Shown here piece by piece: positions 6,695-13,648 of a stretch of DNA of 22,897 bases. The notes under the pieces were generated by a model. That model did no database searches, was not told the origin of the DNA, and saw only the letters and a list, made by a program, of their open reading frames with translations. Location: positions 1 through 22,897 of the forward strand of contig JBJTDR010000060.1 in assembly GCA_046092445.1 (NCBI GenBank), in the 5' to 3' direction. Positions within the stretch are counted from its first letter, which is position 1. Every line of letters begins with the position of its first letter. This DNA is from CAIUPE01 sp046092445 (lineage in GTDB: Bacteria; Pseudomonadota; Alphaproteobacteria; Rhizobiales; Beijerinckiaceae). Both the position numbers and the translations under genes were made by a program.

Positions 6695-7582
6695 TCAACG
6701 TGTGATCAACGTCCCTGCACCATGATCGGTGAGAAGCTCCAGCAAGACCGAATGCGGCACTTTGCCATCCAAAATAACAACGCCTTCGACGCCCTGCTCC
6801 AGCGCGTAAATGCAGGTCTCGACCTTCGGGATCATACCGCCCGTTATCGTGCCATCCGCAATCAGCAAACGAACCTGATCAACTGTGAGTTCTGGAATGA
6901 GATTTTTTTGCTTGTCCAGGACGCCGGAGACGTCCGTCAGTAACAGGAGGCGCTTGGCTTTCAGCGCGCCCGCAATCGCGCCGGCAAAGGTATCCGCATT
7001 CACATTGTAGGTCTGGCCGTCGACGCCATTGCAAACAGGAGCGAGAACGGGGATCAGCTCGCGACCGAGCAAGGCCTCCAGAACGCGGCTATCGACCAAA
7101 GCCGGTTCGCCCACAAAGCCGAGATCGATTTCGGTTTCAAGTTTGGTCATATCGTCAAAAACCGTCCGCGTGACCTTGCGGGCAGTAACCATATTGCCGT
7201 CCTTTCCGCACAAGCCGATCGCGCGCCCACCTTCACTATTGATAAAGCCGACAATCTGCTTGTTGATGAGACCCGCGAGAACCATTTCAACAACGTCCAT
7301 GGTTGCCTTGTCGGTCACACGCAAACCAGCGGCAAATTCGCTCTTGATATTCAGACGCGCTAGCATCGTGCCGATTTGCGGGCCGCCGCCATGGACAACA
7401 ACAGGATTCACACCGGATTGCTCGAGCAGGATCATGTCCTTGGCGAAATCACGCGCAACCTGCTCGTTGCCCATGGCATGACCGCCATACTTCACAACAA
7501 CGGTAGCATCGTCATAGCGCAACATGTGCGGCAAAGCGTGAACGAGAATTTCGGCCTGCTCATGCGGATCGGGCGCAGCCAT
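6695..7582 (-). CDS. argB: Acetylglutamate kinase
   Basis: ArgB phosphorylates N-acetyl-L-glutamate with ATP, the second step of the acetylated arginine pathway; in many bacteria it is the arginine-feedback-controlled step. Visible landmarks of the amino acid kinase fold are VVKYGGHAM (phosphate-binding lysine), VVVHGGGPQIG (substrate-binding glycine loop), NVNADTFAGAIAGALKA (nucleotide side) and LLLLTDVSGVLDK, with GGMIPKVETCIYAL near the C-terminus. The ATG at 7582 gives 295 residues. An upstream in-frame TTG at 7588 directly abuts the GGGAG ribosome-binding site and is too close to use, whereas the ATG lies 6 bases after GGAG. It follows the DUF423 gene by 71 bp and precedes the nucleotidase gene. 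Confidence 0.97.
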   Translation of the reverse strand: MAAPDPHEQAEILVHALPHMLRYDDATVVVKYGGHAMGNEQVARDFAKDMILLEQSGVNPVVVHGGGPQIGTMLARLNIKSEFAAGLRVTDKATMDVVEMVLAGLINKQIVGFINSEGGRAIGLCGKDGNMVTARKVTRTVFDDMTKLETEIDLGFVGEPALVDSRVLEALLGRELIPVLAPVCNGVDGQTYNVNADTFAGAIAGALKAKRLLLLTDVSGVLDKQKNLIPELTVDQVRLLIADGTITGGMIPKVETCIYALEQGVEGVVILDGKVPHSVLLELLTDHGAGTLITR

Positions 7583-7653
7583 GATCAACTCCCTCGTGCC
7601 GTTGATATGATTTCAATCGACCTTTAGCTGAATCGCCCCGGTCTGTCGCGGGG

Positions 7654-8028
7654 TCAACGGCGGTGAAGCGCAAAAATTCCGGATAAAAACAAGAGAAGCC
7701 AGCCGGCAATCAGCAAGGTGCCCCCAATTGGCGCCAGCATTGCCGGCAAGCTCAACGACGTCAATGTCCGCATTGTAACGCCTCCTGCGAAAAGCACGGA
7801 GCCGACAAGCAGCGCAAGCGCGCCCAGAAAGCCGAAGGATCTACCGAACAGGCCTGTGCGGACTGCTGCCAGTACCGCAAGCACGGCAGGTGCCTGCGTA
7901 AGCAGGATGAGCGCCGCCGAGCCAAGCGTTGTCCCCGATGCCAGATGGGCCGAGGCAGCAGCGAGCATGACACCAAAGAAACCGAGCAAGGCTGCGAGTA
8001 TCGCGAGAAGTTTTTCAAGTCCGCGCAT
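7654..8028 (-). CDS. DUF423-family small membrane protein
   Basis: The product is 124 residues and nearly all membrane: four hydrophobic segments at about residues 7-30, 38-56, 66-84 and 95-119, with short charged turns (RTGLFGRS, MRTLTS) and a basic tail (ALHRR). The pattern (MRGLEKLLAILAALLGFFGVMLAAASAHL ... LFAGGV ... APIGGTLLIAGWLLLF) fits the DUF423 family of bacterial inner-membrane proteins; their function is not known. ATG at 8028 lies 3 bases after the yihA stop, so the gene is transcribed, and probably translated, together with yihA. Nothing in the sequence indicates a specific role. Confidence 0.85.
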   Translation of the reverse strand: MRGLEKLLAILAALLGFFGVMLAAASAHLASGTTLGSAALILLTQAPAVLAVLAAVRTGLFGRSFGFLGALALLVGSVLFAGGVTMRTLTSLSLPAMLAPIGGTLLIAGWLLLFLSGIFALHRR

Positions 8029-8031
8029 GGT

Positions 8032-8685
8032 TTATCGTCCTCTATCACGCTCCGCCAGCAGGCGGGCGACTGATGCACGCAGTTCCGGAATGCCGGAACC
8101 CGTATGGCTTGATGTGAGAAAAATCTGAGGATAGGCCGCAGGACGCCGTGCAATCACGGCCCGAGTCACCTCGATTCGGGCGGAAATATCGGCCTGTTTG
8201 ACCTCGTCCGCCTTGGTGAGCACAGGCGCATAACTGACGGCCGCTTCATCAAGCAGCGCGAACAAGGTTTCATCGATTGGCTTGATACCGTGGCGTGCGT
8301 CAATTAACACAAAAACACGCGCGAGTGTCCGCCGCCCCCGCAAATAAGCGCGGATCGTCTTGGTCCAAGCTTCAACCTTCGCCTTCGAGACGGCGGCGTA
8401 CCCATAACCCGGCATATCGACGAGGGTGAAATGCCCGCCAATATCGAAGAAATTCAGCAATTGCGTACGGCCCGGTGTATGCGACGTGCGTGCAAGCGCG
8501 TTCCGGCCCGTGAGCGCATTGACAAGGCTGGATTTTCCGACATTGGAGCGTCCGGCAAAAGCGATCTCGGTATCGCCGATTGGCGGCAACGACTCGAATG
8601 TGTCCGCAGCCCATTTGAAATCGGCTTCGCCCGCAAACATCTGCCGCCCCGCCTCAAGGAAGCGGGCATCATCTCCCGCTGCCAT
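8032..8685 (-). CDS. yihA: Ribosome biogenesis GTPase YihA/EngB (YsxC)
   Basis: This cytoplasmic GTPase helps late assembly of the large ribosomal subunit. The 217-residue sequence shows G1 GRSNVGKS (residues 45-52), a switch I threonine in TSHTPGRTQ, G3 DMPGYGYA, G4 TKAD and G5 TSSHTGSGI, in the family's order. The N-terminal extension (MAAGDDARFLEAGRQMFAGEADFKWAADTFESLPP) is the usual lead of EngB in this group. ATG at 8685 lies 3 bases after the yidC stop. The rpmH-rnpA-yidC-yihA order links ribosomal protein L34, tRNA processing, membrane insertion and ribosome assembly on one transcript. Confidence 0.96.
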   Translation of the reverse strand: MAAGDDARFLEAGRQMFAGEADFKWAADTFESLPPIGDTEIAFAGRSNVGKSSLVNALTGRNALARTSHTPGRTQLLNFFDIGGHFTLVDMPGYGYAAVSKAKVEAWTKTIRAYLRGRRTLARVFVLIDARHGIKPIDETLFALLDEAAVSYAPVLTKADEVKQADISARIEVTRAVIARRPAAYPQIFLTSSHTGSGIPELRASVARLLAERDRGR

Positions 8686-8688
8686 GGT

Positions 8689-10488
8689 TCAGGCCTTTTT
8701 GCCGAAAAATTTGCCGAATGTCGTGCCCAGATTGTCCCAAAGCTCGACCTTCACGCCATGTCGCTTCATGATCAAGTATTGCTGGGAGACCGACAACGCA
8801 TTGTTCCATGACCAGTAGATCACAAGACCGGCCGGAAAGGTACCGAGCATGAATGTGAAAATCACCGGCATCCAGGCGAACATGGTTTTCTGTATCGGAT
8901 CGGCAGGCGCTGGGTTCATTTGCATTTGCACCCACATGGTGACGCCCATGATCAACGGCCAGATGCCGATCATCAACATGGCGGGCGGTGTCCAAGGGAT
9001 CAGACCGAATAAATTGAACAACGACGTCGGATCGGGCGCTGCGAGGTCGTGAATCCAGCCGATAAACGGAGCGTGGCGCATTTCGATGGTGACATAGAGC
9101 ACCTTGTAAAGTGCGAAAAATACCGGAATCTGCACGAGCATCGGCCAACAACCCGCGATCGGATTGATCTTCTCTTTCTTGTACAACTCCATAAGCTCTT
9201 TTTGCTGCTGGACTTTGTCTTCCGCGAATCGCTCGCGGATCAGCGTCATTTGCGGCTGCACCGCCTTCATCTTCGCCATGGAGGCATAGCTTTTGTTTGC
9301 GAGCGGGAAGAAAGCGATTTTGACGAGAACGGTGACAATAAGAATGGCGAAGCCGAAATTCCCCGTCCAGTGGAAGAAAAACTCCATCATGTGAAAGAGC
9401 GGCTTTGTGAAGAAATAGAACCAGCCCCAATCGATCAACAGATCGAAATTCGTGATCCCGAACGACGCCGCATAGCCGTCAACAGTTTTGACTTCCTTGG
9501 CGCCCACGAAGAGCTTCTTCGAGGTCTGGATTGGCGCGCCTGCCTTCACAGTCAGCGGTTGGAGCAGCACATCAGCCTGGTAGATTTTCTGAGGGCCGTC
9601 GAGACTCTGGAACGTCGCATCAAACGCGGTCGTCTGTTCGGGGATCAATGCAACGGCCCAGTACTTGTCGGTAATACCCACAAAACCGCCCCGACTGGCC
9701 TTGAAGTCCATTCCCTTGCCGGTTCCTGCCGCGACAGGATTGGCCTTGTCCGCCTTGTCGTAGGTATATTCTTGCAATCCCTCTTCGCCCAGAACACCTA
9801 CAAAGCCTTCGTGCAGGATATAGGTGCCTTCGACATGCGGTTTGTTGAACCGGCGGATCACGCTATAGGGAACCAACGTTGTTTCGGCTGCTCCCGTCGC
9901 TTCCACCGCATCGGAAATCGTCAACATATAGTTGTCATCAGCCGAGATGGTGCGCTTGAAAAGCAGTCCCTCACCGTTATCCCAGGTGAGTGTTACAGGC
10001 TCCGTCGGCGTCAAGATCGTGCGATCCGCAGTCCACAACGTATTGACGGACGGTAATGTCGCCTTGGATCCCGCTGCAGCAAGCCAGAAGAACCGGGCGA
10101 AGTAGGCGTTCGAGGATCCATTCGGCGACAGAAGGACAATGTTGGCCGACGACGGGTTCACTGTTTCGCGATAGGTTTTCAGGGAGATATCATCAATATC
10201 GCCACCCGTAAGCGCAATCGAACCCGACAATTTGGGCGTATCAATCCTGACGCGTGGACCTGCGGCAATCGCCTCGTCCCGCGAGGCAAAAGAGGTTGCT
10301 GTTGCTTGCCCCGGAACAACCACACCGGCCTGCCCAGCAACTTTCGGAGTTCCATCGGGAGACTGAGCCGCCTGCTGGGCAAGCTTCACCTGTTGCTCAA
10401 CCATCGGCATGCCGAAAAAATACTGCCAGCCCAGAAGCACGGCGAGGGAAAGCGCGATGGCGAGGATAAGATTTTTGCTGTCCTGCAT
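8689..10488 (-). CDS. yidC: Membrane protein insertase YidC
   Basis: YidC inserts and folds inner-membrane proteins, alone or with SecYEG. The 599-residue protein starts with an N-terminal anchor (SKNLILAIALSLAVLLGWQYFF), then a periplasmic beta domain (about residues 60-350). The conserved C-terminal five-helix core has NFGFAILIVTVLVKIAFFPLANKSYASMAKMKAVQPQM, the coiled-coil loop RFAEDKVQQQKELMELYKKEKINP, GCWPMLVQIPVFFALYKVL and the last helices up to YLIMKRHG. The frame is open for 32 more codons upstream, but those codons overlap the 3' end of rnpA and lack a signal anchor, so ATG 10488 is preferred. The gap to rnpA is 4 bases. The small yidD gene that often sits between rnpA and yidC is absent. 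Confidence 0.97.
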   Translation of the reverse strand: MQDSKNLILAIALSLAVLLGWQYFFGMPMVEQQVKLAQQAAQSPDGTPKVAGQAGVVVPGQATATSFASRDEAIAAGPRVRIDTPKLSGSIALTGGDIDDISLKTYRETVNPSSANIVLLSPNGSSNAYFARFFWLAAAGSKATLPSVNTLWTADRTILTPTEPVTLTWDNGEGLLFKRTISADDNYMLTISDAVEATGAAETTLVPYSVIRRFNKPHVEGTYILHEGFVGVLGEEGLQEYTYDKADKANPVAAGTGKGMDFKASRGGFVGITDKYWAVALIPEQTTAFDATFQSLDGPQKIYQADVLLQPLTVKAGAPIQTSKKLFVGAKEVKTVDGYAASFGITNFDLLIDWGWFYFFTKPLFHMMEFFFHWTGNFGFAILIVTVLVKIAFFPLANKSYASMAKMKAVQPQMTLIRERFAEDKVQQQKELMELYKKEKINPIAGCWPMLVQIPVFFALYKVLYVTIEMRHAPFIGWIHDLAAPDPTSLFNLFGLIPWTPPAMLMIGIWPLIMGVTMWVQMQMNPAPADPIQKTMFAWMPVIFTFMLGTFPAGLVIYWSWNNALSVSQQYLIMKRHGVKVELWDNLGTTFGKFFGKKA

Positions 10489-10492
10489 AGCT

Positions 10493-10918
10493 TCAGTGCC
10501 GATCTTTCTGAGAGGAAATGGGGGACGATGGTCGTGGTCTGACGCGGGACAATCCCTGCGACAATTCGGAGAGGATGCGGTCAAAGGACGCCGTTAACAA
10601 GGCCCGCCGGCCGACAATCACAAAATCGTTCGGTTCTGAACCGGCAACAGCTTTGGTCTCGCAGATGGCAGCGCGCAGACGGCGGCGTATTCTGTTCCGC
10701 TCCACCGCATTTCCGACCTTCCGCGACAGCACAAAGCCGAACCTCGGCCCACCCATCGGATTCGACCTGACATCCGCCTGAAGTGTCATCATGCCCGATG
10801 TATAGCGCCGACCTTTTGACACTGCCTTGAAATCAGCACGTTGCATGGCTCGACGTCGGTCATGATGCACAACGCTGTTCGCGAGGCCCGGCGAGAGGTT
10901 CGAACCGGATTTCTCCAT
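10493..10918 (-). CDS. rnpA: Ribonuclease P protein component
   Basis: RnpA is the basic protein subunit that helps RNase P RNA cut the 5' leaders of tRNA precursors. The family core is clear: QRADFKAVSKGRRYTSG, RFGFVLSRKVGNAVERNRIRRRLRAAI (the RNR signature) and DFVIVGRRALLTASFDRILSEL. The start is not certain. The frame is open back into rpmH (to 10987), an ATG at 10918 follows GGTGGG and gives 141 residues, and an ATG at 10846 would cut off the segment just before the conserved RADF. I chose 10918. The gene follows rpmH by 25 bases and precedes yidC by 4, the classical arrangement. The C-terminal tail (SRVRPRPSSPISSQKDRH) is poorly conserved and basic. Confidence 0.93.
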   Translation of the reverse strand: MEKSGSNLSPGLANSVVHHDRRRAMQRADFKAVSKGRRYTSGMMTLQADVRSNPMGGPRFGFVLSRKVGNAVERNRIRRRLRAAICETKAVAGSEPNDFVIVGRRALLTASFDRILSELSQGLSRVRPRPSSPISSQKDRH

Positions 10919-10943
10919 CTTTGCGCCCACCAAGCGCCCGATG

Positions 10944-11078
10944 TCAGGCAGAGAGGCGCTTGCGACCACGTGCACGCCGGGCAGCAATCACCTTCTGGCC
11001 GCCCTTGGTAGCCATGCGGGCACGAAAGCCATGGCGCCGCTTGCGCACCAGCTTGCTCGGTTGATAAGTCCGCTTCAC
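10944..11078 (-). CDS. rpmH: 50S ribosomal protein L34
   Basis: A 44-codon gene encoding a typical L34: MKRTYQPSKLVRKRRHGF, then RMATKGGQKVIAARR and the basic ending RGRKRLSA. L34 is a small rRNA-binding protein of the large subunit. Translation begins at GTG (11076-11078) with GGAG nine bases upstream; no ATG gives the conserved KRTYQPS start. It is the first gene of the rpmH-rnpA-yidC-yihA run. Confidence 0.97.
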   Translation of the reverse strand: MKRTYQPSKLVRKRRHGFRARMATKGGQKVIAARRARGRKRLSA

Positions 11079-11210
11079 GATAATCTCTCCAGTCTGAGCA
11101 CGCCACGCACCCGAAGTGCCTTGACGAAAACGGGTTTCAAGGCCGGCAATCGGCTCTCGCCGATGCCACGTCGATCACCACCCGTCCCAATTTATCCTAC
11201 GTTAGCTCGG

Positions 11211-11239
11211 TTAATGACGGATGGGGACGCGAAAGTCAA
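11211..11239 (-). promoter_or_regulatory. Candidate promoter for the rpmH-rnpA-yidC run
   Basis: On the minus strand TTGACT (11234-11239) and CATTAA (11211-11216) are spaced by 17 bases, about 130 bases upstream of the rpmH start. The -35 box is good and the -10 box only fair. The 316-bp space between rpmH and the tRNA gene (11079-11394) holds no convincing coding sequence; it seems to be a divergent control region. Confidence 0.4.
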
Positions 11240-11328
11240 TTCACGCAATGAAAAAGCTCGCCGTGAAATGCAAACCGTTTGGATCGGCCGAAAAATCGAA
11301 ACACATGGCGAGACACGAAAAGAATGAG

Positions 11329-11357
11329 TTGCAGGATGGCGACCGAAGGGCTATTGG
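11329..11357 (+). promoter_or_regulatory. Candidate promoter of tRNA-Arg
   Basis: TTGCAG (11329-11334) and TATTGG (11352-11357) are separated by 17 bases and would start a transcript about 30 bases before the tRNA. Both boxes are imperfect, so this is a modest call based on spacing and position. Confidence 0.35.
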
Positions 11358-11394
11358 AACCCCTACGCCTGACCAATATGTGGTCGTCGCGGAT

Positions 11395-11471
11395 GCGCCC
11401 GTAGCTCAGCTGGATAGAGCATCAGACTACGAATCTGAGGGTCGGACGTTCGAATCGTTCCGGGCGCGCCA
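11395..11471 (+). tRNA. tRNA-Arg (anticodon ACG)
   Basis: A complete 77-base cloverleaf with encoded CCA. The acceptor arms GCGCCCG (11395-11401) and CGGGCGC (11461-11467) pair fully. The D arm has GCTC/GAGC. The anticodon stem TCAGA/TCTGA encloses the loop CTACGAA with anticodon ACG at 11429-11431. The T arm GGACG/CGTTC carries the TTCGAAT loop. After adenosine-to-inosine editing it reads the CGU, CGC and CGA arginine codons. It lies next to the decayed IS3 region and the polyol locus; tRNA genes are common island borders, but no copy of its 3' end was seen elsewhere in the window. Confidence 0.98.
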
Positions 11472-11598
11472 ATAAAATCAATGACTTTGGTAAGGTGTTG
11501 TTGAGCCTTGATTCACTGAAATCGGGATTGGGCAGCACAGTGATGCTTTTTATAACGTAATCAGCTAGCCTGACCCCATGAGGCGATCGATTGGTTCG

Positions 11599-12240
11599 TT
11601 AGTTTAGGGTTACGTTTGGCTCCAGCCGTTGAGTGGCCGGCGTAACTTGTTGGTGTTGCGGAGCCGGCCATTGCAGAACCTCGGGTGCTGGTGGTTGATA
11701 TCGAAGCGATGAGTGCGGCCTGATGGTGTTCTAGTGCCGTCGCCGTGTTTCAATCACGATCTTTGCCTGCTTCAGTATCAAGAAGATCTCACCGTTCAGA
11801 AGTCCATGGCGGAGCTTCGAGCTGAAGCTCTCGCAGTATCCGTTCGATCTAAAATCGCTTCACTGGAGCGATTTCTAAACGATCTCACCGCAAGGACTGC
11901 CCGGCATGATTCAGGCAGTAAACGAATGCAGTTTCCGTCGTTGAGCCATAAACATCCACGCTTAGGCTGTATACTTGAAACTTTGAGCCCCTCACGTCGC
12001 CGGAGTCGGTTTCTTGCGCTGTGTCGATCGATGCTGCCCCAGAACAGAGCATGCTAGCCGTTCAGAGATGCTGTCTTTGGTAATCTACAAGCTCCACACA
12101 CGCACCGCGACAGGCAGGGCGAAGTTCTGCTGGCGCTACCCTTCGGGCCCCTGTGCGGCTTGCCTCAGGATCAACTTCTCGATGGTGAGATCAGAAACTT
12201 CGCGACTTGACCGATGATTCCCGGCCTCACTATCTTTCAA
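11599..12240 (-). mobile_element. Decayed IS3-family insertion sequence (transposase remnant)
   Basis: Translating the minus strand in pieces recovers IS3-type OrfA/OrfB signatures in correct order. At about 12150-12190 comes SDLTIEKLILRQAAQG. At 12010-12070, SERLACSVLGQHRSTQRK. At about 11893-11922, TA-stop-IMPGSP. From 11844, NGYCESFSSKLRHGLLNGE, then an in-frame TAG, then NTIRPHSSLRYQPPAPEV, ending at TAA 11599-11601. Intact relatives read PGSPWENGYCESF and HYNTIRPHSSLGY. There are several stops and frameshifts. Only about 90 bases separate the QRKKP and PGSP segments, so most of the DDE catalytic core is deleted. No clear terminal inverted repeats remain. It is not functional. The flanks 11472-11598 and 12241-12368 hold nothing I recognise; GGGGTCAG on the minus strand near 11572-11579 may be a trace of the right end. 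Confidence 0.85.
11845..11885. repeat. Palindromic mini-insertion with 6-bp direct repeats inside the IS3 remnant
   Basis: Arms AAATCGCTTC (11852-11861) and GGAGCGATTT (11865-11874) form a 10-bp stem with one T:G pair and a 3-base loop. CGATCT stands directly on both sides (11845-11850 and 11880-11885), like a target-site duplication. The element interrupts the transposase remnant between the PGSP and NGYCESF codons, which are nearly adjacent in intact IS3 transposases. This suggests a short mobile palindromic unit that moved into the IS. Confidence 0.6.
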
Positions 12241-12368
12241 GCCCTGCACGAATCATACTTCGAACCATTCCATCGGGCCGAATTCGAGTCTTCTATACCG
12301 TCAATTATATTCTATCTTTCAAAACTTAACCCATTTATACATCAGCATCAGATGAAAATTCAAAACTC

Positions 12369-12396
12369 TTATGAAGCAGCAATTGCAGCGTCATAA
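12369..12396. repeat. 28-bp near-perfect palindrome over the gatZ stop codon
   Basis: The 28 bases pair at 12 of 14 positions around the centre AATT and include the gatZ stop codon; each strand reads (D/E)AAIAAS followed by a stop. On the minus strand TTTT follows a few bases later, so it might act as a weak transcription terminator for the kinase-gatZ transcript. Confidence 0.5.
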
Positions 12397-13643
12397 ACAC
12401 GCAAAACATCTTTAACTGAATTTTTGAGAATACTATGGCCATTCACATTCCGCGTGTTCAGGTCGTAATTCGGGAAAAATTGGTGCAGAACAGGGCCGGG
12501 GATAACTTTGTGCTCAAGTCGTGCGAGTAAATCGGCGACGGCCCTCGCCGCATTTTTTGCGGGCCAGTAATATCGGATGCGGTCAGACAGACTGAAATGG
12601 CGTTGCAGCCAAAGTTTTTCGTCAGAACCAGAATAATGTTTTCGCCACAGATCCGGTCCGGCAAGCATTTCGGCTTCCATCAAGGACATCAAACCACCCT
12701 GCGGTGGCTTGCCGGCAAGACTATCGGCCATACCGTCGAGTGCATAAAGCGCTTCGCGCAACGCGAAAGTCAGCCTGGGTCCGACTTTCAAAATCGAGAA
12801 ACCCATCTTCACAAGTGCTGTGAGGCTTTGCTCTGTCTGATAATCAGTCGAATGCGCTTCAAAAACGATGTCGCTATAGTCTTTGAGACAGCTCGAGAGC
12901 GCTTTGGCTTTTTCAGGAGCAAATTGGATGACTTCTTCATTGCCAAATTCGACGCCGGGTTGCACCACAAGGGCGATGACACGCGAGAATGCATCTTGAA
13001 GATACGCGCTTTCGAAGGCGCGTTTATGAATGTCGTAAGTCATGGCTACCGCATCCGGTGTCGTAATCGCAATATGCTGGAGTGCATGTTGCGCACCGCC
13101 CGGCACCGGGACTTCAGTGCCAATAATATAAACGGGATCAAGGCCTTGTTTGTTATCTTCTGCAATCCGTGCAAGGCGCACTGCGCGGCTGGCTGTCTCG
13201 TGATCTTGCAAGGCTTCTGGCTCGCCCCTGCAGCCCATTGATGTATCGAGATGCAGTTTGCTGAAGCCTGCTCGCGCAAAGGCGGCGATCATGATTTCTG
13301 CTTTGTCCATTGCTTCATCTGCGGGCAAATGTTTCCACGGATTGGGCCCGAGATGATCTCCCCCCAACATCAAACGGTTCATGTCAAAGCCGACACGCCG
13401 GGCAATCTGATGGACGAAGTGCATAAAATCGGCGGGTGTCATGCCGGTATAGCCGCCATCTTGATTAACCTGATTACATGTCGCTTCGATAAGAACGGGT
13501 GCTTCTGTTTCAAGGCCAAATTCGAGTGCTGCTTCAATCACAATCGGATGCGCTGAGCACACCGACGTAATTCCGGATGCTTTGCCGGATCGATAGGCTC
13601 TTGATCGATAGGCTCTTGGAAGAGTGAGCAGCGGATTTTTCAT
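12369..13643 (-). CDS. gatZ: GatZ/KbaZ-family protein (PF08013), probable tagatose-6-phosphate 4-epimerase
   Basis: The 424-residue protein is a PF08013 member, with GITSVCSAHPIVIEAAL, LIEATCNQVNQDGGYTGMTPADF, LGGDHLGPNPW, KLHLDTSMGC, GTEVPVPGGA and the C-terminal LEHKVIPGPVLHQFFPNY. It is usually annotated as the non-catalytic subunit of tagatose-bisphosphate aldolase. However, a PF08013 member in an Agrobacterium altritol/galactitol pathway is reported to epimerise D-tagatose 6-phosphate to D-fructose 6-phosphate. No catalytic GatY/KbaY aldolase is present here and a PfkB kinase lies immediately upstream (5-base gap), so I favour the epimerase role. A 15-bp tandem repeat near the start adds a second RAYRS. 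ATG at 13643 follows AGGGG. A 28-bp palindrome covers the stop codon. Confidence 0.9.
   Translation of the reverse strand: MKNPLLTLPRAYRSRAYRSGKASGITSVCSAHPIVIEAALEFGLETEAPVLIEATCNQVNQDGGYTGMTPADFMHFVHQIARRVGFDMNRLMLGGDHLGPNPWKHLPADEAMDKAEIMIAAFARAGFSKLHLDTSMGCRGEPEALQDHETASRAVRLARIAEDNKQGLDPVYIIGTEVPVPGGAQHALQHIAITTPDAVAMTYDIHKRAFESAYLQDAFSRVIALVVQPGVEFGNEEVIQFAPEKAKALSSCLKDYSDIVFEAHSTDYQTEQSLTALVKMGFSILKVGPRLTFALREALYALDGMADSLAGKPPQGGLMSLMEAEMLAGPDLWRKHYSGSDEKLWLQRHFSLSDRIRYYWPAKNAARAVADLLARLEHKVIPGPVLHQFFPNYDLNTRNVNGHSILKNSVKDVLRVYDAAIAAS
13588..13617. repeat. Exact 15-bp tandem duplication in the gatZ 5' end
   Basis: GATCGATAGGCTCTT occurs twice back to back (13588-13602 and 13603-13617). 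Being a multiple of three, it keeps the frame and gives RAYRS-RAYRS at about residues 10-19, before the conserved SVCSAHP core. It looks like a recent slippage or duplication event. Confidence 0.9.
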
Positions 13644-13648
13644 GACTT

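Noticed and set aside
7583..7588. TTG start for argB two codons upstream
   Set aside because: It directly abuts the GGGAG ribosome-binding site; the ATG at 7582 has proper spacing.
9049..10056. 335-codon open frame on the plus strand opposite yidC
   Set aside because: It is antisense to the conserved YidC protein, with no recognisable domain or good start; typical shadow frame.
10489..10584. Longer yidC start 32 codons upstream
   Set aside because: It overlaps the rnpA 3' end and puts a charged, Pro-rich stretch before the membrane anchor; the ATG at 10488 matches the family.
11395..11471. tRNA-Arg as an integrase attachment site for the polyol locus
   Set aside because: No integrase gene and no repeated tRNA 3' end were found within the window; left as an open possibility only.
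11221..11475. Plus-strand open frame ending in APVAQLDRASDYESEGRTFESF
   Set aside because: Its last third is the translated tRNA-Arg gene, a common artefact; the rest has no motif.
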